This document shows positions 35,967 through 42,942 of a stretch of 64,000 nt of DNA, in pieces. The notes beneath the pieces were generated by a model. That model made no database searches. It had not been told where the DNA came from and worked only from the letters and a program-made list of their open reading frames with translations. Position 1 is the stretch's first letter, and each line of letters opens with the position of its first letter. A program made the translations under genes and the position numbers. Origin of the DNA: an uncultured Sulfolobales archaeon (lineage in GTDB: Archaea; Thermoproteota; Thermoprotei_A; Sulfolobales; NBVN01); NCBI GenBank assembly GCA_938017505.1, contig CALIKV010000005.1, forward strand, positions 1-64,000, read 5' to 3'.

Positions 35967-36422
35967 GTGAATCAGGAGCTGGACGAGTTAGACAAGAAAA
36001 TACTGAACGTGCTTCAAGAGAACGCGGACCTGACGTACGCCGAGCTGGGCAGGATGCTGGGCGTAAGCCCCTCCACCGTGTACATGCGCTTGAGGAAGCT
36101 GAAGGAGAAGGGATTCATAAAGAGGATAGTGGCAGAGGTCGCCCCAGAGCCCGTAGGGCTGAATCTCAGGGCCCTTATCTTCCTGGCCATAGACGTCAGG
36201 AAATACAACGACGTAGTCGGTAAGTTGTCTAACATAACCAACGTCAAGGCAGTCTACGACGTGACTGGCGAGTGGACCTTGGTCTCTGAGGTCTACGTTA
36301 AGGATCACAAGGAGCTCTCGGAGATACTTGACGTGATCGGGGCTCTGGAGGGTGTCCAAAGCACGTCAACAGCCATCGTCCTCAGGGTTATTAAGGAAGA
36401 TAGGAAGGTATTGATAACGTGA
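35967..36422 (+). CDS. Lrp/AsnC-family transcriptional regulator
   Basis: N-terminal helix-turn-helix (LDKKILNVLQENADLTYAELGRMLGVSPSTVYMRLRKLKEKGFI) and a C-terminal RAM/ligand-binding domain (residues about 65-145, with VTGEWTLVSEVYVKDHKELSEIL). 151 residues is standard. Members bind amino acids and act as dimers/octamers at promoters. Start GTG. It overlaps the next gene by four bases (GTGA), so the two are co-translated and may act together. Confidence 0.9.
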   Translation: MNQELDELDKKILNVLQENADLTYAELGRMLGVSPSTVYMRLRKLKEKGFIKRIVAEVAPEPVGLNLRALIFLAIDVRKYNDVVGKLSNITNVKAVYDVTGEWTLVSEVYVKDHKELSEILDVIGALEGVQSTSTAIVLRVIKEDRKVLIT

Positions 36423-36928
36423 GACCAATATACGCGTACGGACGCTTCGTCGTCTCAGAGAACGGTGATTTTTTCCAGATGATCATTTACGAGTACCTGG
36501 ATACGGCTGAGGAGCTCGCCTCAATTGTTGGTAGCAGGCTTCAAGAGGAGCTGGAGTCCATGAAGGAGAACATGCAATCCTTCCTGGATAAGGAAGTCGT
36601 TAAGGTTAATGACGTGGTTGTTAGACCTAGTGTTCAGCTGGTTGACGTTGGGTTCAGGGGGTCTCTCAAGAGGCCTTTCGTGGAGTTCCTCGTTCACTTT
36701 AAAGGCGGCTTGAGGGAGGGAGTTAACACGTACGAGAACATCTACGAACCTGAGGTCACTACCTACGATTACAGCGTGTCGTGGGTCCTCCCACAGGGGT
36801 TTGAGGTTGTTGAGGCTATTCTAGGGGTTGATCACACAGTCGGGCCGTCCAACGTCCTGAGGTTTAAAGTCGTGAAGGGCTTCAGAACCCCTGGTTACGA
36901 GCGGATTCGCTTCCGCCGGTTGGTTTAG
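36419..36928 (+). CDS. Conserved-looking hypothetical protein coupled to the Lrp regulator
   Basis: 169-residue soluble alpha/beta protein (MRPIYAYGRFVVSENGDFF, long helix TAEELASIVGSRLQEELESM, then beta-rich RPFVEFLVHFKGG). No membrane segment, metal motif or nucleotide motif is visible. Its GTG start overlaps the regulator stop, and its 3' end overlaps the convergent primase gene by 47 bases. I do not recognise the family. The overlap with the Lrp gene suggests shared regulation. Confidence 0.75.
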   Translation: MRPIYAYGRFVVSENGDFFQMIIYEYLDTAEELASIVGSRLQEELESMKENMQSFLDKEVVKVNDVVVRPSVQLVDVGFRGSLKRPFVEFLVHFKGGLREGVNTYENIYEPEVTTYDYSVSWVLPQGFEVVEAILGVDHTVGPSNVLRFKVVKGFRTPGYERIRFRRLV

Positions 36929-37997
36929 CACGCTTGACGTGCTTCAAGTAGTACTGAATAGGGGTTCTGACGCGGCATTCAGCCACGCACATGCCTAGAT
37001 CCCTCATGTGGGTACAGCTATACATCCTGTACTTCTTACCCCCACCCCTCATACCAGCCAGATGCTCTATCTGATACCTCGCCATCCTCTCGTTGAAGTC
37101 CGGCGCGTTCCTCATTAAATCGAGCACGTATTCGGCCGAGGCCCCTACGTTCAGGAGGAAGGTCGCCAGCGCGAATCTTTGGCTATGTGTTAGGTGCTCG
37201 CTCGCCTTTAAGGAGTTAATCAGCTCCTTAATACACGGGGGGAAGAACTCCTCCCTCACTTCTCCCAAGGTACTATACCCTTCTGGCGATTCCTCATCGC
37301 TTGTGTAGCCACGCTCCTTGCGAACAAGGTTCCTTATCTCCTCCCTTAAATCAGCTATCGAGTCCAAGTCCATGACCTTCAGGCTCAGGGCCTCGAAAAC
37401 CTTCATGAGATAGTTCTTAAGAGGCCCCTCGATCAAGCGCACGTACTTGCTCTTAGGCATGTACACGTGGCCTCTCTCCACGTATGTGCTGGCAAGTGAC
37501 CAGCTGACCTCACCTAATAGCTCTTCAGCGTACACCAGGTATTTAGGAATTGATACCTTGAACTGAAAGCACGAGATCTCGGGCCTCGGCTTAGTTCCTA
37601 GGATGACCTTATGGCCGCACTCATCCTCCCTAGCCAGTAACTCGCTTACTAACCCCAGCCTGCGGGACACGTCCCACACGAACTTGCTGCTCTCACCCTC
37701 CAGGAGAGACACGAACTTCTTGACCTCGCTGTCCACGTACTTCCTTAACGCCCATCTATCAGCCAGTCCTGCGAGCAAGAGCCCCATGTAGAACGAGATG
37801 TACTCGTCCTCACTTCCCTGCGGTCTTGCCACTCGCTCCCGCCCCCCACCTAAGACGGCTTCCTTAACCCTCTCCAGCGCCTTACTTCGTAGGACTCCCA
37901 TGCTGAAAAGCCTCTCCAGATTCACGTCACTGCCGTACCTCTCCCTGAAGTATTCCTCAAGCCCCTTCAGGAAGGGGTATAAGTAATAATTGCTCAC
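36882..37997 (-). CDS. priL: DNA primase large subunit PriL
   Basis: Regulatory iron-sulfur subunit of the archaeal/eukaryotic-type primase that starts Okazaki fragments with PriS. N-terminal helical part begins YYLYPFLKGLEEYFRERYG. The C-terminal [4Fe-4S] domain has four cysteines in the right order: FPPCIKELI, YSCTHMRDLG, GMC and AECRVRTPIQYY. The stretch HLTHSQRFALATFLLNVG is the conserved helix between them. 371 residues is typical. Start GTG 37997. The small subunit is not in this window. Confidence 0.92.
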   Translation of the reverse strand: MSNYYLYPFLKGLEEYFRERYGSDVNLERLFSMGVLRSKALERVKEAVLGGGRERVARPQGSEDEYISFYMGLLLAGLADRWALRKYVDSEVKKFVSLLEGESSKFVWDVSRRLGLVSELLAREDECGHKVILGTKPRPEISCFQFKVSIPKYLVYAEELLGEVSWSLASTYVERGHVYMPKSKYVRLIEGPLKNYLMKVFEALSLKVMDLDSIADLREEIRNLVRKERGYTSDEESPEGYSTLGEVREEFFPPCIKELINSLKASEHLTHSQRFALATFLLNVGASAEYVLDLMRNAPDFNERMARYQIEHLAGMRGGGKKYRMYSCTHMRDLGMCVAECRVRTPIQYYLKHVKRAKPTGGSESARNQGF

Positions 37998-38086
37998 TTA
38001 GAGACCCCACCACCTCAACTCTCCGTTGCGGAGGTAATATTTCCCGCGATCGATTAAAATTTAACGCGGTCTCGACATATATACTC

Positions 38087-39838
38087 GTGAGGTGGGTGGT
38101 GATAGGTAGGTGGGTGGTTACTTCAGCCTGGCCTTACATAAACTCAGTGCCTCACCTAGGTAATATGATAGGCAGCGTTCTCTCCGCCGACGTTTACGCG
38201 AGGTTCTTGAGGATGCTTGGTGAGGACGTCGTCTTCGTGAGCGGTAGTGACGAACACGGAACTGTGATCGAGGTTGAAGCGCGTAGGAGGGGCGTGACAC
38301 CTAAGGAGTTAACCGACATCTCGCACGAGTACATACTCAAGCTTTGGAGGGTTTGGAATATATCGTTCGATAACTACACGAGGACTGAGAACGAGGTTCA
38401 CAAGAAGTTCGTTCAGGAGTTCCTGATGAAGATCTACGAGAACGGTCTTATGGAGGAGAGGGAGCAGACAGTGCCTTACTGCCCTAGAGACAATGTATAC
38501 CTGCCTGACAGATTCATTGAAGGGACATGTCCTTACTGCGGCTTCGAGGGAGCAAGGGGAGATCAGTGCGATAACTGCGGGGGGCTTCTCGAACCAAATC
38601 AGTTGATTAACCCTAGATGCGTCTTATGCGGGTCCGCGCCCGTCTTCAAGGACAGGAGACACTGGTTCTTCAGGCTTGATAGGCTGGAGGGCGATATCCT
38701 CCTATGGGTGAGTAGGCATGGGATGCTTGAGGAGAACGTGAAGAACTTCACGGTATCGTGGATAAAGACGACAGGCCTCACCCCCAGGTCGCTTACACGT
38801 GACAATAAGTGGGGTATCCAGGCACCGTTCCCGGACTCCAGTGATAAGAGCATCTACGTGTGGTTCGACGCCCTGCTAGGGTACGTGTCAGCCACTAAGG
38901 AGTACTTCACTAAGCTAGGCAGGGAGTCTGAGTGGGTTAGGTATTGGTTTGAGGAGGGCTCGCGAACAGCCTACTTCATAGGGAAGGACAACATACCGTT
39001 CCATGCCGTCATACTTCCGGCGTTACTCATGGCGACTAAGGAGCCGTACGTCCTGCCAACAATCATATCGGCCACCGAGTACTTGATGTATGAGGGCAGG
39101 AAGTTCAGCAAGAGCCGGAGGATAGGTGTTTGGATCGACGAAGCTCTGAAGATAGTTGATAATACGGATTACTGGAGATACTCCCTAATCAGGATGAGGC
39201 CCGAGGACAAGGACACCAACTTTAAGTGGTCCGAGTTCGTGAGGTTCGTTAACAACGAGCTAAACGACCACATAGGCAACTTCATACACAGGGTATTAAC
39301 GCTTATCCAAAGGTTCTCCGACGGGGTTGTTCAGGAGGCAAGCCTAACCAGCGACGTTGACAAGGATTTCAGCTCATTCATTAAGGAGTCCTGGAACTCC
39401 TACGTCTCGTTGATGAGGAGGGCTAGGTTGAGGGACGCGAGTGAGTTGATAGTGAGGCTCGGCGAGAGAGGCAACCAGTACGTGAACGCTAAAGCCCCGT
39501 GGGCTAAGGTTAAGGAGGACGTTGAAGACGTTAAAACCACGCTTAACTTAGGCTTCACAGCAACCTTAACCCTAGCCGTGATGCTATACCCAATAACGCC
39601 TAGTTCGGCTGGGAGGATGCTCAGCTCCTTGAACGTAAGAGTTGAGGGACTCGTTGTTAAGGATAACCCGCTGGAGTTAGTTAGACTGCCTCACAAGATA
39701 AACAGGGTTGAGCAGGTCTTCACTAAACTCCCTCAAACGCTGGTTAAGACGTTGTTGAGTGATGGGGAGAGGGAGCACTTCCTTGAGAGGGTGCGTAGCG
39801 AGTTAAATAATGAAAGACCAGAAGTGCTTAGATTCTAG
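38087..39838 (+). CDS. metG: Methionyl-tRNA synthetase
   Basis: Charges tRNA-Met. Class I signature HLGN in TSAWPYINSVPHLGNMIGS, zinc knuckles CPYCGFEG...CDNCGG and CVLCG, and the KMSKS equivalent KFSKSR. The anticodon-binding helical domain follows (KDTNFKWSEFVRFVNNELNDHIGNFIHR). 583 residues without the C-terminal EMAP-like tRNA-binding domain, as in many archaea where that domain is separate. Several GTGs near the start (38087, 38096, 38099) are possible; 38087 is the track's. Confidence 0.95.
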   Translation: MRWVVIGRWVVTSAWPYINSVPHLGNMIGSVLSADVYARFLRMLGEDVVFVSGSDEHGTVIEVEARRRGVTPKELTDISHEYILKLWRVWNISFDNYTRTENEVHKKFVQEFLMKIYENGLMEEREQTVPYCPRDNVYLPDRFIEGTCPYCGFEGARGDQCDNCGGLLEPNQLINPRCVLCGSAPVFKDRRHWFFRLDRLEGDILLWVSRHGMLEENVKNFTVSWIKTTGLTPRSLTRDNKWGIQAPFPDSSDKSIYVWFDALLGYVSATKEYFTKLGRESEWVRYWFEEGSRTAYFIGKDNIPFHAVILPALLMATKEPYVLPTIISATEYLMYEGRKFSKSRRIGVWIDEALKIVDNTDYWRYSLIRMRPEDKDTNFKWSEFVRFVNNELNDHIGNFIHRVLTLIQRFSDGVVQEASLTSDVDKDFSSFIKESWNSYVSLMRRARLRDASELIVRLGERGNQYVNAKAPWAKVKEDVEDVKTTLNLGFTATLTLAVMLYPITPSSAGRMLSSLNVRVEGLVVKDNPLELVRLPHKINRVEQVFTKLPQTLVKTLLSDGEREHFLERVRSELNNERPEVLRF

Positions 39839-40291
39839 CTTAGAACTTAAATCGATTACATTCCCCCCGAATATGTTGGTACCATGTAAGCCCTCCGATA
39901 TCCTAGTTAGTGCTCTGTAGCTCTTCTCGTCGACCAGGAGGTCGCCCTCCACAGCTATTACGTGAAGTCCCTCGAACGGGTTTAGCGGGGGGTCTGGGAG
40001 GCTTGGATCCGGCTTCTCCTTACCTATGTAGATCCACCTGATCTTTGAGCCACGCTTACGTGGACTGAAAAGCCTATGCACTCTATACCAGTACCTCCCG
40101 AAGTAAACATACCTAGGGTTTGTACGTTCATTCGGCAGCTTAATGTACACGAAGTGAATAGGCTTTAGGTAGTACCCACTGTCTCTGATCGCTAGGTTGT
40201 ATTCGTTTATCCTGCGTTTATAGGGCTCGTAGAGGTTCATCAGCAACGGGTACCCGCCCATTATAGCTATCCTAGCTCTCATCACTACCAC
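39803..40291 (-). CDS. Hypothetical protein, convergent with MetRS
   Basis: 162-residue protein with a basic, aromatic-rich middle (FVYIKLPNERTNPRYVYFGR, WYRVHRLFSPRKRGSKIRW). No known domain is recognised; the basic patches would suit nucleic-acid binding, which is only a guess. Its 3' end overlaps metG by 36 bases. Starts at GTG 40291, with ATG three codons on; a TATTTAAC about 27 bases upstream (minus strand) supports transcription. Confidence 0.6.
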   Translation of the reverse strand: MVVMRARIAIMGGYPLLMNLYEPYKRRINEYNLAIRDSGYYLKPIHFVYIKLPNERTNPRYVYFGRYWYRVHRLFSPRKRGSKIRWIYIGKEKPDPSLPDPPLNPFEGLHVIAVEGDLLVDEKSYRALTRISEGLHGTNIFGGNVIDLSSKLESKHFWSFII

Positions 40292-40380
40292 TAAACAGAA
40301 ATTCTATTGTAGAGAGTTAAATACTCATCCACGCGAACTCAATGCACCACATCCTGGATTGAGGAACGCTTGGATAGGCT

Positions 40381-40388
40381 TTTATAAT
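40381..40388 (+). promoter_or_regulatory. TATA box of serS
   Basis: TTTATAAT. Because the transcript would start near 40411, the track's start at 40359 cannot be right and one of the later in-frame starts must be used. Confidence 0.5.
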
Positions 40389-40430
40389 TACGACTCTATT
40401 TATTCTGGAGTACTAGTGAGGGTGTTTGGT

Positions 40431-41801
40431 TTGGTCTGGTCTACCCTGAAGGTGTTGAGGGAGAGTCCTGACGTGTTGAGGGAGGTCTTGAGGAAGAGGT
40501 TCATGGACGTCTCCCTAGTTGATAAGTTCCTAGAGCTTGATAAGGAGTGGAGGAGGGTTCAGACAGAGCTTAATAAGCTCAGGCACCAGCACAACGTGCT
40601 CAGTTCTAGGGTGGCCGGTCTCCCTCCTGAGGAGAGGGAGAAGGTCGTGACTGAGGCTAAGGAGCTGCTTGGCAGGATATCTGAGATGGAGAAGCGGCTT
40701 GAGGAGGTTGAGAGGGATAGGAAAGCCCTCCTGGATAGGATGCCGTCACTCCTCCACGAATCAGTCCCCGTGGGGCCGGACGAGAGCTTTAACGTCGTTG
40801 TGAGCGTATGGGGTAGGGCTAGGGTTCAGCAGGCGCATTTAAGCGACTTCCTTGCCGAGACTGAAGGCAAGGGTGTTAAGATGGATTATGAGGTGGTTGA
40901 GAAGGACCTTACCGGGCATGCCGACATACTTGAGTACGTGCTGAGGCTGGGGGACACCGTTAAGGCTGGCGAAGTCGCCGCGTCTAGGTTCTACTACCTC
41001 TTCGACGATCTCGTGTGGCTTGACCTGGCTTTGCTCTCTTACGCGATGGACTATCTCACCAGCAGGGGGTTCAGGCTGGTTCTCCCTCCCTACATGCTGA
41101 GGGGTAAGTACATGGGTGCTGTGGAGGAGTTCACAGCCTTTAAGGACGCCCTCTACAAGATCGACGGTGAGGACTTATACCTGATAGCCACTGCCGAGCA
41201 TCCGCTAGCGGCTCTACACGCCGGTGACACCATCCCTGAGGAAGAACTGCCTAAGCTCTACGTAGGGGTGAGTCCCTGTTTCAGGAAGGAGGCTGGCGCG
41301 GCGAGCAGGGATATAAAGGGTATCTTCAGGGTTCACCAGTTCCACAAAGTCGAGCAGTTCGCCTACACGATGCCTGAGCAGTCCTGGGAGGTTTTCCACC
41401 TCTTAATACGGAACGCTGAAGAACTCTACAAGGGTCTAGAGATCCCGTACAGGGTCGTCAACATCGCCTCCGGCGAGCTTAACCTGAGGGCCTCCATGAA
41501 GTACGACCTGGAGGCGTGGTACCCTGCTCAGGGGAAGTTTAGAGAGCTGGTGAGTTGCAGCAACGTGCTTGACTGGCAGGCGTACAGGCTGAACGTTAGG
41601 TACCTGAGGAGGAAGGGGATGGTTAAGGACTATCTACACATGCTCAACTCCACCGCGATAGCGAGCACGAGAACCATAACAGCCATCCTTGAGAATCACC
41701 AGAACGATGACGGCACGGTGACAGTCCCTAACGTCCTGAGGAAGTACCTAGAGGCCTTCAGCAGGGCGCCTAAGGACTACATACATCCCGTTAGGAAGTG
41801 A
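40431..41801 (+). CDS. serS: Seryl-tRNA synthetase
   Basis: Class II synthetase. N-terminal tRNA-binding coiled-coil arm spans about residues 25-100 (DKFLELDKEWRRVQTELNKLR). Motif 2 is seen in SPCFRKEAGAASRDIKGIFRVHQFHKVE and motif 3 near the C-terminus in TAIASTRTITAILENHQN. This is the common (not methanogen-type) SerRS. The track start adds 24 extra codons upstream of the TATA box; TTG 40431, six bases after GAGGGTG, gives MVWSTLKVLRESPDVLREVL, the expected N-terminus. GTG 40416 is an alternative. Confidence 0.93.
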   Translation: MVWSTLKVLRESPDVLREVLRKRFMDVSLVDKFLELDKEWRRVQTELNKLRHQHNVLSSRVAGLPPEEREKVVTEAKELLGRISEMEKRLEEVERDRKALLDRMPSLLHESVPVGPDESFNVVVSVWGRARVQQAHLSDFLAETEGKGVKMDYEVVEKDLTGHADILEYVLRLGDTVKAGEVAASRFYYLFDDLVWLDLALLSYAMDYLTSRGFRLVLPPYMLRGKYMGAVEEFTAFKDALYKIDGEDLYLIATAEHPLAALHAGDTIPEEELPKLYVGVSPCFRKEAGAASRDIKGIFRVHQFHKVEQFAYTMPEQSWEVFHLLIRNAEELYKGLEIPYRVVNIASGELNLRASMKYDLEAWYPAQGKFRELVSCSNVLDWQAYRLNVRYLRRKGMVKDYLHMLNSTAIASTRTITAILENHQNDDGTVTVPNVLRKYLEAFSRAPKDYIHPVRK

Positions 41802-41808
41802 TCCACAG

Positions 41809-42105
41809 CTAGCCCTCCCCGCCGCTGCTTAGCGACATCCTCCTGTACATGTTGAGTGCCGCCTTGTCCTTATCCTCCTTCCTTATCCGCGTCGCTCTAT
41901 CGTATAGCTCCCTCAACTCATCGTCTGTGGCATGGTCTAGCGGCGTCTTGTCATACCCTGCATTGCCCCACCTCACGTAAAGGATATCAAGCAACTCCTG
42001 AACCCTCTCGTCTGAGTAGAAAGCCACCTTCACCCACACGTCATCGCTCTCATCCACCATCCCGGTTAGCTCCTTAATAATCCTCTCGCGCTTCAGTATC
42101 AGCAA
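41809..42105 (-). CDS. Small hypothetical charged protein
   Basis: 98 residues, strongly charged and helical (DERVQELLDILYVRWGNAGY, LRELYDRATRIRKEDKDKAAL). No known domain. Only TTG (42105) or an ATG further in (GMVDESD) can start it. It shares a divergent promoter region with the winged-helix gene. It may be real, given codon-like composition, but the evidence is modest. Confidence 0.5.
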   Translation of the reverse strand: MLILKRERIIKELTGMVDESDDVWVKVAFYSDERVQELLDILYVRWGNAGYDKTPLDHATDDELRELYDRATRIRKEDKDKAALNMYRRMSLSSGGEG

Positions 42106-42108
42106 CCC

Positions 42109-42118
42109 AGTTTATATT
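42109..42118 (+). promoter_or_regulatory. TATA box for the winged-helix gene, possibly bidirectional
   Basis: AGTTTATATT lies about 27 bases before the GTG/ATG pair at 42138/42141, so that message would be leaderless. The same AT element read on the other strand (CAATATAAACT) could serve the small minus-strand gene. Confidence 0.4.
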
Positions 42119-42140
42119 GTTTGAGAGCTAATTAAACGTG

Positions 42141-42869
42141 ATGAGCGAGAGCATCTATAAGAGGATATTAGAGCACCTTAAATCAAACCCCGGGGCTACT
42201 CCAAGAGAGATAGCTGACATTCTAGGCGTCTCGATAGGGATGGTGAGGGTTGCTCTCCTCAGGTTGAGGGAGTCCGGGTATGTGGTGAAGTCCGTTAAGG
42301 GCGGTTACTTCGTCAAGTCCGGCGTCAGGGACTTGAGTGAGGCCGGCGGTCCTGGGATGGGCGCAGGTTTTCAGGAACCTGGTGGTAGGGATGCAGGCTT
42401 ACGACCCCCCAGCACTAGAGGCGGGGTTGATTCAAGCACTATACGGGACTTGCTAGAGTCAGAGCTCAGCTCGCTGAGGAGTGAGTTAACCGGGTTGAGG
42501 GAGGCGGTTAACGCGTTGAGCGAGAGAGTCACCAAGCTCGAGGAGGAGTATAACCTCCTCATGAAGTCCCTTAAGTCTGAGAGGAAGGTTAGGGAGTCCG
42601 AACCCAGACTTAGCAAGGGAGTGTTTATGAGGCTTGATGAAGCTAGAGCACGTGAGGTGCCTGTAGATTCGCTGGTACGTTCAGGTAACTGCTTGATCAT
42701 CGGTAACTACCTGGTTGCTCAGGAATTCCTGGAGGAGTTCAGGAGGAGGTTCCCCATCAATCTGAGGGATGTGAGGAGCCTAACACGTGAGGAGAGGGAG
42801 CTACTTGACGCTATGGTTGGTGAGGGACTGGCTTATCTACACGCAGGTAGGGAGTACAGACTCACGTGA
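42141..42869 (+). CDS. Winged-helix protein with coiled coil, function unknown
   Basis: Residues 5-62 are a MarR/Rio-like winged helix (ILEHLKSNPGATPREIADIL, GMVRVALLRLRESGYVVKS). A flexible Gly/Pro linker follows, then a coiled coil at about 100-150 (LSSLRSELTGLREAVNALSERVTKLEEEYNLLMKSL) and a distinct 90-residue C-terminal domain. This build suggests a DNA-binding dimer. Target genes and ligand are unknown. It is convergent with the Lhr helicase gene. ATG 42141 is preferred over the GTG one codon earlier. Confidence 0.7.
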   Translation: MSESIYKRILEHLKSNPGATPREIADILGVSIGMVRVALLRLRESGYVVKSVKGGYFVKSGVRDLSEAGGPGMGAGFQEPGGRDAGLRPPSTRGGVDSSTIRDLLESELSSLRSELTGLREAVNALSERVTKLEEEYNLLMKSLKSERKVRESEPRLSKGVFMRLDEARAREVPVDSLVRSGNCLIIGNYLVAQEFLEEFRRRFPINLRDVRSLTREERELLDAMVGEGLAYLHAGREYRLT

Positions 42870-42942
42870 GACGAGAACGATTTAATCCGTTGACGCTCAC
42901 GCCATTCGTAACTCGCGAATAACCCTCAGGGTTAGGGGGTCT

